A stretch of DNA of 64,000 bases, from positions 186,001-250,000 of the forward strand of contig JAPLKS010000005.1 of assembly GCA_026387915.1 (NCBI GenBank), written 5' to 3'. The DNA is from Gemmatimonadota bacterium (GTDB lineage: Bacteria > Gemmatimonadota > Gemmatimonadetes > Gemmatimonadales > Gemmatimonadaceae). Below the pieces are notes generated by a model. The model was not told the origin of the DNA. It worked only from the letters and a program-made list of their open reading frames with translations, and did no database searches. Shown here in pieces: positions 53,825 to 62,736 of this stretch (position 1 is the first letter of the stretch; each line of letters begins with the position of its first letter). The translations under genes and the position numbers were made by a program.

Positions 53825-54215
53825 AGTTGTTCTCCGTTTCCCAGAGACGGAGCCGCGAGAGGCGGCCCGGGCGCAGCGCAGGTTCGAGCACGCGCCAGCA
53901 CGCAAGAATAATGTTCTCGCTCGTGGGATTTGTTCCCGACAGGAACGGCACGTCGAGATTGAGGTTCTTGTGGTCGACGTGCTGGACAAATTCGGACTCG
54001 ACAATGCGTTTGACGAGTCCAAGGTCAATCACGTACCCCGTGGCCGAGTCTGGCTCCCCCGTGACTGAGACTTCGAGGACGTAGTTGTGCCCATGCCAGT
54101 TCGGGTGGTTGCACTTGCCGAAGATGCGTGTGTTTTCGGCGTCGCTCAGGGCCGGGTTGTGGACCCGGTGGGCGGCGTTGAAGGTGAGACGGCGGGTGAC
54201 GGTGAGGAGAGGCAT
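53802..54215 (-). CDS. 6-pyruvoyltetrahydropterin synthase family enzyme
   Basis: This is a 137-aa pterin enzyme of the PTPS/QueD family. The zinc ligands are His16 and His41/His43, and the catalytic Cys is Cys35. The motif is Cys-x5-His-Gly-His (CNHPNWHGH). The x5 spacing is that of true PTPS (tetrahydrobiopterin branch), while QueD usually has x3. It is the first gene of the PTPS-folE-SDR operon, just downstream of the 6S RNA terminator. Confidence 0.9.
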   Translation of the reverse strand: MPLLTVTRRLTFNAAHRVHNPALSDAENTRIFGKCNHPNWHGHNYVLEVSVTGEPDSATGYVIDLGLVKRIVESEFVQHVDHKNLNLDVPFLSGTNPTSENIILACWRVLEPALRPGRLSRLRLWETENNYVEYEGQ

Positions 54216-54236
54216 AGGGGACCACGAGAGAAGAAA

Positions 54237-54273
54237 CAGAGAGCCCCGCCCCGAGTGGGACGGAGCTCTCTAT
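54237..54273 (-). terminator. Terminator-like hairpin after the 6S RNA
   Basis: AGAGAGCTCCGTCCC pairs with GGGCGGGGCTCTCT (imperfect, about 13 bp) around CACTCG. On the minus strand it is followed by GTTTCTTCTC, a pyrimidine-rich tail. It separates the 6S RNA from the PTPS gene. Leaky read-through could serve the pterin operon. Confidence 0.6.
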
Positions 54274-54274
54274 A

Positions 54275-54431
54275 GGGGGAAACGAAGAGGTTTTTTGAAG
54301 CCCTGTCGAATGTATGAGGCCCTCACCCAGCTTTCCGCCTTCCCGCCGTGCGGGCATGACGTCAACCGAGATATCGAACCCACCCGGAAGGACTTATCGG
54401 CTCAAAAGATAGGCCTCTTCGCTCCTGCTCT
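54275..54431 (-). ncRNA. ssrS: Probable 6S RNA
   Basis: A transcript starting near 54431 would fold into one long imperfect hairpin. The 5' CGAAGAGG (54421-54414) pairs with 3' CCTCTTCG (54290-54283). Next, TTTTGAGCC (54407-54399) pairs with GGCTTCAAAA (from 54302) with one bulge. An apical CCCGC/GCGGG stem sits at 54342-54354. The segment TGAGCCGATA (54404-54395) matches E. coli 6S RNA as I recall it, as does the GGTTG...CATGC.CG apical strand. Its length (about 160 nt, or about 195 nt with the terminator), dedicated promoter and flanking position all fit. 6S RNA binds and inhibits sigma70 RNA polymerase. Confidence 0.72.
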
Positions 54432-54436
54432 GTTCG

Positions 54437-54465
54437 AATGTAGGTTTCGGCATCAGGCGAGTCAA
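54437..54465 (-). promoter_or_regulatory. sigma70-type promoter of the 6S RNA
   Basis: On the minus strand, TTGACT (54460-54465) and TACATT (54437-54442) are 17 bp apart. The predicted start is at 54430-54431, where the 6S-like fold begins. Confidence 0.7.
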
Positions 54466-54494
54466 TCAGTAGTTCACCCCTTTACGAGCGCCCC

Positions 54495-54686
54495 ATGGAT
54501 CTCGGACTTGTTGCGGCAGTGGCGATGCTCGTGGTATGGGCGGCCGGCACCTTCTTTTTTGACGCACCGGGCTGGATTCATGCGCTCCTAACGGTCGGCG
54601 TGTTCCTGATTGTGCAGCGCGTGGTGGCGCTCTCCTCCGCGCCGGCCAAAGGCGGAAAGATCGGGAAGCACGGCAAGGGCAAATAG
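54495..54686 (+). CDS. Small membrane protein, lmo0937/DUF5670-like
   Basis: This is a 63-aa protein with two hydrophobic helices (residues about 4-22 and 28-45) joined by a FFDAPGWIHALL stretch, and a basic C-terminal tail (KGGKIGKHGKGK). The GWIHxLLxxxxxxxxxR pattern resembles lmo0937/DUF5670 proteins. No strong ribosome site is visible. It is divergent from the 6S RNA gene. The function is unknown. Confidence 0.65.
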   Translation: MDLGLVAAVAMLVVWAAGTFFFDAPGWIHALLTVGVFLIVQRVVALSSAPAKGGKIGKHGKGK

Positions 54687-54759
54687 GACTCGCGCACCGC
54701 GGCGCGTAGGGCGTGTCGCCCCGCCGCACACGGCGATGGCCACACGCACCGCGCGTGGC

Positions 54760-55740
54760 TCAGATTTCCCAGTTCGAGAGCACCACGCCGCCGTTTGCTG
54801 GCGGACGCTCTTCAAAGTCCGCGAGGGCCATGCGCAGGTCGGTCCAGCGCACCCGCGCACCCATCGCCATAAAGCGGCGAAACACCCCGCGGTATGCACC
54901 CTGCACACGCACCGCGGCGCGCGCCGTCGACGCCCGCTGCGCGAGCGTGGCCAGCTGAGGCACCAGGCGGTCGAGGAGTAGCTCACTGCGCGCCACCAGC
55001 TTCAACACGCGCAACTCGTCTCGTGAGCGCCCCTCGACGAGTGGCGCCCAATGGCAGAGCGCAAACCCCACGAGCACGTCACCCTCAAGCACCAAGAGCG
55101 TGTCGCCAAGGCGGAGTGATTCGGTGAGTTCGATTTCGCGCGTAAAGTCGTAGCCGCCGCAGATCGACCCAGCCAGCGCGGCACATTCCCGCAACATGGA
55201 ATCGTGGCTCGCCGCGCCAAGGCTGCTCAGGAGCAACACGGGCGCCAGCTCCGCGGCGGCTTCGACGGTGAGCGTTGTCGTCAGGGCACCGGGCACAAAG
55301 CCGAGCGTCGCGTAGAAGCCGATATTGTCCATGGTGCGCGGCATCGTCTCGAGTCCAATCACCGTGCATCGCTGTTGCTGGAGATGACGAACACCGGCGA
55401 GCACAATCGTCTTGCCGTTGCCATCGCCCTGCAGGTCGTCGCGGACCGCGAGGGGACCCATCCACCCTTCGACGCCCGAGGTGTGCGCAATATTGAACGC
55501 CGCCATATCACCGTTGACATCGCGCCAGCACATAGCGCCAGTGCCAGCGTCCTCAATAGCGTAGCGCCAGATCAATGGATTGAGTGGCGGAACGCGCACG
55601 CCAACGAGTCCGTCGCGGCGATAGCGATCGGTAAACGCATCGCTGAACAGGATATTGAGCGGCCCCACATCGCGCGCTTCAATCGGGAACGGCCCCTGCA
55701 TGGCCCGCGGCACGGGGTGCGCATCGCGACTGAACATCAC
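54760..55740 (-). CDS. GNAT-fold protein, two-domain
   Basis: This is a 326-aa protein. Residues about 20-165 form a GNAT domain (MGPLAVRDDLQGDGNGKTIVLAG, then NIGFYATLGFVPG). The second half looks like a diverged GNAT copy (TLLVLEGDVLVGFALCHWAP). The start is GTG at 55740 or ATG at 55737, both overlapping the stop of the SbcC gene. It is the last gene of the DNA-end-processing operon. Its target is unknown. Confidence 0.7.
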   Translation of the reverse strand: MMFSRDAHPVPRAMQGPFPIEARDVGPLNILFSDAFTDRYRRDGLVGVRVPPLNPLIWRYAIEDAGTGAMCWRDVNGDMAAFNIAHTSGVEGWMGPLAVRDDLQGDGNGKTIVLAGVRHLQQQRCTVIGLETMPRTMDNIGFYATLGFVPGALTTTLTVEAAAELAPVLLLSSLGAASHDSMLRECAALAGSICGGYDFTREIELTESLRLGDTLLVLEGDVLVGFALCHWAPLVEGRSRDELRVLKLVARSELLLDRLVPQLATLAQRASTARAAVRVQGAYRGVFRRFMAMGARVRWTDLRMALADFEERPPANGGVVLSNWEI

Positions 55741-58184
55741 GCGCCGCCGTCCGATGCCATGAGCGTCAACGCCGGCGCTTCGGTCGCCGCGCCGCGCCGC
55801 ACAACGGCCGCACCGGTCCGTTCGTCGAGCCCGACTTCGATCACCTGATCGAGCCCGTCCCGCACCCCTTCGATGTGCGTAATTAAAATCACCTGCTCAA
55901 ACCGGTCCTGCAGCCCGCGTAGCAGCTCCACCACATTGTGGCGGCGCGTCTCGTCCAACGATCCAAAAATTTCATCGAGCACCAGTAGCGAGAACGCCTG
56001 CCCCGCCCGTTCCGCAATCATCTGCGAAATCGCGAGGCGGAGCACGAGATTCGCGAGATCTTCCTCGCCGCCGGAAATCACGGGCTTCGGCACGCCATCC
56101 TCGAGGACGACAATGCGATACTTGTCGTCGAGCTCGAGTTCCGTGTACCGCGCATCGGTGAGTTCGGTGAGAAACGCACTTGCCAGCTCCGAGAGTTCCG
56201 GTCGCATAGCAAAATTGAGGTCGGTGCGCAGGTCGCCGTACGCGCGGTGCAGTTCGTCATGCATCCGCTTGTCGCGCTCGAGCCGCTCGAGTTGTTGCTC
56301 CACGCGAGCGAGATCCTCACGCTGCCGCAGCGAACGGTCGAGCGCCGCACGGGCGAGTGCGGCCTCCGTCTGGTGCGCCATCGCGCTCAGGGTGGCCGTC
56401 TGTAACTGCTCAATGAGCGCCGCATGCTGATCGCGGAGCGACCCATATTCTTCTTCCGTGACCGCGAGCACCGTGCGCCGCTGCAACACCGTGTCACGCT
56501 TGGCAGTGAGCGCGACGAGTTCTCGCGCGGCACTCTCTTGCTCGCGCCGCATCGTGGGCTCGCGCTCCACCTGCATGTTGAGCCGGTTGGTCTGCGTACT
56601 CACCGCCGCCAACTCCTCAAACTGCTTCTCGATCTGCTTGTGCCGGGCGAAATCGTAGCCGCCGGGAATACTGGCCAGCTCGGCCGTGAGTGATGCGGCG
56701 CGCTGCTCTTTGGCCGAGAGATCACGGCTGAAATGCGCCAGCTGTCCCACAGCCAGCTTCACCCGCTCCAGCTTTCGCTCGAGCGCCACAACATCGGCCT
56801 GTAGCTTGCGCCGCTCTTCGTCCAGCGCCGCCACATCCTCAGGCATCAGGTCGAGTTGCTCAAGGCGCGAACGGAAGTACGAGCCGTCGGCCGACACGGT
56901 CTCGATCTGACCGTCGAGCAAGTCGAGCACTTGCCGATAATGGTCGCCCAGCGGTCGCTGGCAGGTCGGGCACATACCGGCATCACCAAGATTCACGAGC
57001 TTGTCGCGTTGCTCCTTGAGCTCCGAATATTGCGTGCGCAACGCGTTGCGCCGCGTCTCGGCTTCTTGCCGGTCGCGCACCCACTCCGTGCGTCGCACCT
57101 CGAGCGCACCCTGTGCGGCCTCCACGGCGCGCCGCTTGGCTTCGAGCTCGAGCGTGATCTGCTCTTCGTGGACGGGCGCCGTCTGCACGCGGTCGCGCTG
57201 GTCGCGCAGCGCCCCCACTTCCGCCTGCAACTCCCGCTCCTGCTTCACCTGCTCCTGCCGTCGTCCGTCGTGTATCGCCAGTTCGCGGAGCTTGTTGAGC
57301 TCCACACCCACGTCGTGAAAGGGCACCAACTGCGCGGTCAGCGGCAACAATGCTTCACGCGCGGCGGCGATCTGCCGAAACTCCACGAGCACGCGCTCCG
57401 CATTGCGCTGCTGCGCGCCCAGTTCCATGTCGAGCACGCGGAGATCGGCGTCGAGAATCTGCAGTTCGTCACGCTGGCGTTGCGCGTCGAGCCAGCGTGG
57501 GGCGAATCCATCGAGCTGCAACTGCAGCACCGCGCGCAACGACTCGGACTCCGCCAGCCGCGCCGACGCCTCGCGCAACCGGGCGTCCGCCAAGAGAATC
57601 TCGGCGTTCACCAACGCAGCGTCCGGCATGCCGGTCATCATCCCCGAAATCTCGGCGCGAAGCTCGCGCCGCCGTAGCTCGGCGAGTTCTTGCGCCGTCC
57701 GCAGTTTTTCGTAGCCGAGGACGCGCGACAGAAAGTGCGCACGCTCGCTTGGGGATTTGGACGCCATCACGGTGAGCTCTTTCTGCCCCGTGAAGTACGT
57801 ATTGAAGAACTCCGCGCGCGTCATCCCGAGGCGGCGTTGCAAGAGATCGCCAACGGCCGTTGCGGAGTTCGCAATCGGTTGGTCGGCACCGTCGAGGTAT
57901 ACCTCGGCCATCGTCAGGCCGCGCACCACCACGTAGCGATGTCCGGCTAACTCAAAGTCGAGCTCGACTTTGACCTGTGCGCGCGGCGGAGCGCCCGTGA
58001 AGCGAATGGATTCCTTGCCGCCGCGCGCCGTGTCACCGCCGTACAGCGCCCACGCCACCGCCTCGAGAATCGTCGACTTGCCCACACCGTTGGGCCCGAT
58101 GATTCCCGTGAGCCCCGTCTCAAAGCCGATGTCGGTGTCGGCGTGTTGACGGAAGTTCGTGAGGCGGAGGCGGTTGAGTTTCAC
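55737..58184 (-). CDS. sbcC: SbcC/Rad50-family exonuclease ATPase subunit
   Basis: This is an 815-aa SMC-like ATPase. Walker A is GPNGVGKST (30-38), long coiled coils surround a zinc hook CPTC (Cys405 and Cys408), the signature is ISGGEEDLA, and Walker B is LLVLDEIFGSLDE. Its length is closer to archaeal Rad50 (about 880 aa) than E. coli SbcC (1048 aa). It overlaps the SbcD/Mre11 gene by 4 bp (ATGA) and is the fourth enzyme of a NurA-HerA-Mre11-Rad50 operon. Confidence 0.93.
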   Translation of the reverse strand: MKLNRLRLTNFRQHADTDIGFETGLTGIIGPNGVGKSTILEAVAWALYGGDTARGGKESIRFTGAPPRAQVKVELDFELAGHRYVVVRGLTMAEVYLDGADQPIANSATAVGDLLQRRLGMTRAEFFNTYFTGQKELTVMASKSPSERAHFLSRVLGYEKLRTAQELAELRRRELRAEISGMMTGMPDAALVNAEILLADARLREASARLAESESLRAVLQLQLDGFAPRWLDAQRQRDELQILDADLRVLDMELGAQQRNAERVLVEFRQIAAAREALLPLTAQLVPFHDVGVELNKLRELAIHDGRRQEQVKQERELQAEVGALRDQRDRVQTAPVHEEQITLELEAKRRAVEAAQGALEVRRTEWVRDRQEAETRRNALRTQYSELKEQRDKLVNLGDAGMCPTCQRPLGDHYRQVLDLLDGQIETVSADGSYFRSRLEQLDLMPEDVAALDEERRKLQADVVALERKLERVKLAVGQLAHFSRDLSAKEQRAASLTAELASIPGGYDFARHKQIEKQFEELAAVSTQTNRLNMQVEREPTMRREQESAARELVALTAKRDTVLQRRTVLAVTEEEYGSLRDQHAALIEQLQTATLSAMAHQTEAALARAALDRSLRQREDLARVEQQLERLERDKRMHDELHRAYGDLRTDLNFAMRPELSELASAFLTELTDARYTELELDDKYRIVVLEDGVPKPVISGGEEDLANLVLRLAISQMIAERAGQAFSLLVLDEIFGSLDETRRHNVVELLRGLQDRFEQVILITHIEGVRDGLDQVIEVGLDERTGAAVVRRGAATEAPALTLMASDGGA

Positions 58185-59377
58185 GCGTCTTCCGCCGCCG
58201 CTGCGGAGTCGCGGATCGCGCCCATGGACTCGGCCTCGCGCAGGTAGTGGAGCCCGAGCTCCACCAGCGCGTCACGATCGATGTCGGACGTCAGCGTGCG
58301 ACTGCGCAGCGATTCGCGCAGTGTGTCCGCGAGCGAGGCACGCCGGCCCGGTGCGCCGCTCGTCGCGGGGCGGACCATCTCCGGACGGCGCGTATCGAGA
58401 TGAAAATGCAGCGCACGGCGTTGCAGATCGCGCAACGCCTTGTGGTCGACTTCGCGCAACACGTGGCGGGGCACGTCACGTGCGACGAGGCGCACCACCT
58501 TGCCGTCGATGCCACCAGGCGCCTTGTCGACGGCGGCCGCGATGGCCGCGTCGAGATCCGGCGCCGACATGCCACGCCCAGCAATCGGCGTGAGATCGAC
58601 CAAGGGGCGCGCCACTGTCAGCGGGTGGAACGTCTGCTTCCCGGTGACGAGATCACGCTCGATCATCCCCTTGCCGGGAAGCTTCTGCTCGCGCTCTTCC
58701 TCGATTTCGCCCCACGGATTGGAACTGGTGTAGTCGAGCGCGCCGCTGTAGTACGCGTTCGGCCCCACCCGCTTGTAGACGTGATAATGCCCGAGCGCGA
58801 CGTAGTTCCACCCCGGCGACGACACATCGGCCGCAGGGATTTGGAGCGACGCGCGATCGGTATGCTCCAGATGTTGTGGAATGGCGCCGGCCACTTCGCC
58901 GTGCAGCACCAACACATTCGTCGTCGCGTCAGGATCAGGCTCGAGCGCGACGCTCCCTGGCGGCATGTCGGGCACCGCGAGAATCGAGAGCCCATGCTCC
59001 GGAAAGCGTAGGCGACGCGGCTCGCTGTCCACCACATGAATCCCGAGCGGCGCAAAGAGCCGGAGAATGCACGTGGTCTCGCTCGAGCGTGGCATATCGT
59101 GATTGCCCGCCACCATCACGACGATCGCGTCGGGCAACTCGCGCATCAATCGCGAGAACTGCGCGAATGCATGCAGAATGGCGGGATTGGTGGGGCGGAC
59201 GGTGTGAAAGACGTCGCCGCCAATCAGCACGAGCTCCGGTCGCAGTTCAATGACGCGATCGATCGCCCGCGTGAACGAGAGCGCAACGTCGGCCTCGCGC
59301 TGATTGATGCCGGCGGGCGTCGTTCGCTGGAACTGGCGGAAGCCGAGATGCAGGTCTGAGAGGTGAACCAGTCGCAC
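58181..59377 (-). CDS. sbcD: SbcD/Mre11-family nuclease
   Basis: This is a 398-aa metallophosphoesterase nuclease, the partner of SbcC/Rad50. The metal-binding motifs are complete: DLH (8-10), GGDVFH, GNHDMPRS, LHGEV and GHYHVY. The GTG at 59377 gives VRLVHLSDLHLGF at the N-terminus. The open frame extends 85 codons further upstream into Arg/Pro-rich sequence, which is rejected. It lies 53 bp after herA. Confidence 0.93.
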   Translation of the reverse strand: MRLVHLSDLHLGFRQFQRTTPAGINQREADVALSFTRAIDRVIELRPELVLIGGDVFHTVRPTNPAILHAFAQFSRLMRELPDAIVVMVAGNHDMPRSSETTCILRLFAPLGIHVVDSEPRRLRFPEHGLSILAVPDMPPGSVALEPDPDATTNVLVLHGEVAGAIPQHLEHTDRASLQIPAADVSSPGWNYVALGHYHVYKRVGPNAYYSGALDYTSSNPWGEIEEEREQKLPGKGMIERDLVTGKQTFHPLTVARPLVDLTPIAGRGMSAPDLDAAIAAAVDKAPGGIDGKVVRLVARDVPRHVLREVDHKALRDLQRRALHFHLDTRRPEMVRPATSGAPGRRASLADTLRESLRSRTLTSDIDRDALVELGLHYLREAESMGAIRDSAAAAEDA

Positions 59378-59430
59378 GACTCTAATGTACGCGAGGAGCG
59401 CGAAACCCGCAGGTCGTTTTTCGGCCTCGG

Positions 59431-61386
59431 CTAGAACCCGTAGGGGTCGTCCCCAGGGTTGGTCCGGAGGGCCGGCCGCGGTGCGGCGGGGGGCACCCGC
59501 TCCCCTGCCACCCGCCGCTTGAGCTGGGCACGGAAATAGCTCTTGGGGTCCTCTGGGCGCGCCTGGAGCGTGCGATTGCGGGCGCGCAGCACTTCGTCCT
59601 CTTCGGCCAGCGCGATCGTCTCCTTGACCCACTCCAGCGTCACGCTGGCATCAAGGGCGCGGAGCGATCGCGTAATGGCCGACTCTAACGTGGGTTCCTC
59701 GGCCTGCGGGAACCGTTCAACCCCCTCGCGCCCAGACAACACGGCGGGGCGCGGAAAGCGCACGAACACCGGCTGCGCGAAGTGCGGGTGACGCACCATC
59801 AACTGGCCTTTTTCGAGCGTCGAGAGCTTGGTGCGCGTGGCGGGCGACAGCGTCGCGTAGCCGGGCGTCGCCAACTCGTCGGCGTCCATGCGGCCAAAGA
59901 GTGCGGTGCCACAGTTCCCCACCACACGACGGTGCACCTGCGACCGGAACTGCTGCGCGGCAAACAATACGAGCCCGAGGTAGCGCCCCCGTTCGGCAAT
60001 ATCCAACAGCATCGCCCGCACATAGGTCTCAGGCCCGTCGCTCGGCGCGTACTTATTGAGCTCGTCTACAAAGACGATCACGTGCTCCACGCCGAGTGTG
60101 CGCTTTTCGAGATGCTCGCGCAGCTGCGACACCACGCGCGCAAAAATCAAATCCTGCGCGTCTTCCTCAAGATTGGCCACATCCACCACGTACACACCGC
60201 GGTCGCGGAACGCACCAAAGGGGAGGTCGCTCACCGTGCCGTCGTCGGTCACGAGCCCGCGGCACCGCGTGGAAATATTCGTGAGGCGGTTTCGCACTTT
60301 GCGAATCGTGGCCACGTGGTGCGTGCGCCACGATTCGTGATTCTTGGCTTCCATACCGCGCAGCAAATCGCGGAACCAGCCTTCCAGATCCGTGAACGAC
60401 TGCACACGGTGTTCCACCGAAAGCACGCCGTCGGCAGCAAAGGGCTGATCAACCACGCGCTCCTTGATGAAGTCGATCAGTGCGTCGGCTTTGGCGTCGA
60501 TGTCGTCCTTGTTGAGCAACACTTCGGCGTACTGCAACACTTCGCGAAGCCCCCAGCTCAGCGGACGCACATTGTGCGCAAGCGCTTCGTTGGAACGCAG
60601 GGTGTTGAGCGCGTAGCCGCGCGCTGAATAGGGCGCAAAGTATTCAACGTGCTGGAACGGTTCTGCCGGCACACCCATCGCGTCATAGAGGGCGCGGTCA
60701 GACTCGTCGAGTCGCGTGGCGGGCTGGTCGAGAAAGCAAAGGTCCGGCCCCTTCACGTTGAAACAGACGGCCGCCACGCGTCCTTTCTTTTCGGGAAAGT
60801 GCGCGAAGATCGACGAGAGCAACCATTCCACAGCGCTCGTTTTCGTCGCCAGTCCGGACACACCACTGATGTTGAGGTGCGCCGCTTCGGGCCCCAACAA
60901 AAAATCGGCGTCGAGAAATACCGGTGACTGCGTCCCCCCCGCGCGGTACATCCCCACGGGGATCCCCGTGTTTTCGCCTTCCTTGAGGTACCCGTCCATG
61001 CGCAACGCGACGGCGACGTCATTGTCCGTAGCCAGATGCACGGTGCCGCTTCCCACCGGCTGGAGCGGCTCTTCGGGGATGTGTCGCAACACCGCCGCGG
61101 AGTAGAGCCGGACTTCCGTGCGCCGAGTGGGCGCAGCGCCAGCGGACGACGGCGAGCCGTCGTGCCCAAGGACGTCGTGCAGTGGTGTTTCGAGATCGGT
61201 GTAGGCGAACCCTTCGGTGACCACACCATACGTCCGCGGGAGCGCGCCATTCACCGGCTGCTCCCCTTCCACGCGCACAATGGTGCCGATCCCCACGGGC
61301 GAGTCGAGGGCGGTCCAGAAGTGGAACTCGTGCGGAGTATTCGGGCGTCGCTCAGTGGCGACGATGCGGCCAAGGACGGTGTTCAT
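59431..61386 (-). CDS. herA: HerA-type hexameric DNA translocase ATPase
   Basis: This is a 651-aa DUF87/HerA-family protein with an N-terminal beta-barrel-like HAS region (VGIGTIVRV...YGVVTEGF). The P-loop is a variant, GVSGLATKT (175-183), with Thr where the usual Gly precedes Lys. Walker B is VIVFVDELNKY. A C-terminal RRVVGNCGTALFGRMD segment carries likely arginine-finger residues. HerA works with NurA and Mre11-Rad50 to resect DNA ends in archaea. It lies between nurA and sbcD. Confidence 0.88.
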   Translation of the reverse strand: MNTVLGRIVATERRPNTPHEFHFWTALDSPVGIGTIVRVEGEQPVNGALPRTYGVVTEGFAYTDLETPLHDVLGHDGSPSSAGAAPTRRTEVRLYSAAVLRHIPEEPLQPVGSGTVHLATDNDVAVALRMDGYLKEGENTGIPVGMYRAGGTQSPVFLDADFLLGPEAAHLNISGVSGLATKTSAVEWLLSSIFAHFPEKKGRVAAVCFNVKGPDLCFLDQPATRLDESDRALYDAMGVPAEPFQHVEYFAPYSARGYALNTLRSNEALAHNVRPLSWGLREVLQYAEVLLNKDDIDAKADALIDFIKERVVDQPFAADGVLSVEHRVQSFTDLEGWFRDLLRGMEAKNHESWRTHHVATIRKVRNRLTNISTRCRGLVTDDGTVSDLPFGAFRDRGVYVVDVANLEEDAQDLIFARVVSQLREHLEKRTLGVEHVIVFVDELNKYAPSDGPETYVRAMLLDIAERGRYLGLVLFAAQQFRSQVHRRVVGNCGTALFGRMDADELATPGYATLSPATRTKLSTLEKGQLMVRHPHFAQPVFVRFPRPAVLSGREGVERFPQAEEPTLESAITRSLRALDASVTLEWVKETIALAEEDEVLRARNRTLQARPEDPKSYFRAQLKRRVAGERVPPAAPRPALRTNPGDDPYGF

Positions 61387-61459
61387 CGTACGGCGAAAGG
61401 TAGCAGGGCGCGGCCTCGTCGGTCACGGTCGGCCGAGGGGCCGACGACGGCGGCCACTG

Positions 61460-62479
61460 CTACGCGGTGACCGCCCGCAGGTACTCTTCGCAACTGCGGA
61501 TTCCGTACGCCATCGTGCTCCATCGCCGGTCCGGAAGCGACACCGGCGCCCGTTCGGCGAGCACCCACCGACTCACGAGATCCGCGCGCTCAGTAGAGAA
61601 ATGCGATCGGGCAATCTCCACGCGCACGAGGCCAAAGAATGGGTCGCGCCCGCGCGCGTCGCGGAGCCGCAGATACCAACTTGCCACCCCTGTCCGGCGC
61701 GGGGAGCGAATTTCGAAACCCGTGGTGCGCGCGCCTTCGGGTAGAGCGAGCACGGTGTCCACGGCATCGCCTTCGGCGTAGAGCGTCCGGTGCGACTTCA
61801 CCACGCCCACGGCGTGCTCGTGCTGCGCCGCCGCGCCACTCGCGGCGATGCCACCGTCCACGTACAGCGGTCCGTCGCCCTCGAGGCACCACTGTTCGGC
61901 GAGCGCGATTTCCAGCGATTCGCGTTTGCGTTGCACCGCCGTGCGTGCGAGCGCGATCAACTCCGCGGGGTGCCGCACCGGAGCACCGACCGCACCGTCA
62001 ATGGTGTCTACGACATCGAGCCCCGCCGCGCGCATCGCGTCGACACTACCGTCCGCCACGAGCGACACGGGGAGATAGAGAGCCCGCGCAATCAGCGGCG
62101 CTTCACGCCACGTGGATAATTCGCGCTCCACACGCACGCGCACCACCGCGGCCACGGTGCCGTGCACCACCGGCATGCCGGTGGACCACCGTTCCACGAC
62201 GCGGCTGTTCTGCACGCCGTCGAGAAAGGCGTGAAAGCCTGCGATGGGTGGTTCGGCGAGTTCGCGCACCGCGAGGCGATCGCCTTCGATGGGGGTGGCC
62301 GCTTGGAGGCGCGGCGGGTCGCCGTCGAGTGCAGAGAACTCGAGTGGCGTGTCATCATCGGCGCGGGTGGCCGCCGGTGTGGCGCCGTGCGCGCGCAACT
62401 CGCGCAGCACTCGTAGCGCCTCGCGGGCCGTCAGCCCACCGGCCGTGTCGAGTGAAATCAGGTGACCCCGATGTCCCAC
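61460..62479 (-). CDS. nurA: NurA-domain nuclease
   Basis: This is a 339-aa RNase H-fold 5'-3' nuclease. The catalytic Asp candidates are Asp87 (HAFLDGVQNSRVV) and Asp208 (PLYVDGGI). A GVVKSHRTLY segment and a C-terminal RRWSTMAYGIRSCEEYLRA helix match the NurA layout. The only plausible start is GTG at 62479, overlapping the RAM-domain gene by 22 bp. It is the conserved partner of HerA, whose gene follows 73 bp later. Confidence 0.85.
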   Translation of the reverse strand: MGHRGHLISLDTAGGLTAREALRVLRELRAHGATPAATRADDDTPLEFSALDGDPPRLQAATPIEGDRLAVRELAEPPIAGFHAFLDGVQNSRVVERWSTGMPVVHGTVAAVVRVRVERELSTWREAPLIARALYLPVSLVADGSVDAMRAAGLDVVDTIDGAVGAPVRHPAELIALARTAVQRKRESLEIALAEQWCLEGDGPLYVDGGIAASGAAAQHEHAVGVVKSHRTLYAEGDAVDTVLALPEGARTTGFEIRSPRRTGVASWYLRLRDARGRDPFFGLVRVEIARSHFSTERADLVSRWVLAERAPVSLPDRRWSTMAYGIRSCEEYLRAVTA

Positions 62480-62736
62480 GCCTGCTCGAGATCCGCCTTG
62501 GAGTACGCGCGGAACGCGGTGAGCGTGGTGGTGCGCACGAGCCCGGGCACGTCAGGAAACTCCTCGGTGACGATGCGCGCGATGTCTTCATACTGTGGCA
62601 CCTTCACCATTACGACGAGATCCCATTCGCCACTCACCGAATAGACCTCTGCCACGCCCTCAATGCCCGCCAGCTTGCGCGCGCATTGCGGGATGAGCCG
62701 CGGCTCCGCTTTCACAAGCACGATGGTGGTAATCAT
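62458..62736 (-). CDS. Stand-alone Lrp/AsnC ligand-binding (RAM) domain protein
   Basis: This is a 92-aa protein matching only the C-terminal RAM domain of Lrp/AsnC regulators (TTIVLVKAEPRLIPQCARKLAGIEGVAEVYSVSGEWDLVVMVKV). There is no helix-turn-helix. Such short forms bind amino acids and modulate full-length Lrp. The ATG at 62736 overlaps the stop of the upstream gene (ATGA), and its own end overlaps nurA, so it is embedded in the repair operon. Confidence 0.85.
   Translation of the reverse strand: MITTIVLVKAEPRLIPQCARKLAGIEGVAEVYSVSGEWDLVVMVKVPQYEDIARIVTEEFPDVPGLVRTTTLTAFRAYSKADLEQAWDIGVT

Noticed and set aside
53802-54215. Assigning the PTPS-family gene as queD (queuosine)
   Set aside because: The Cys-x5-His-Gly-His spacing and the folE-SDR context favour the biopterin branch, and no queC/queE is present. 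The symbol was left blank because activity is untested.
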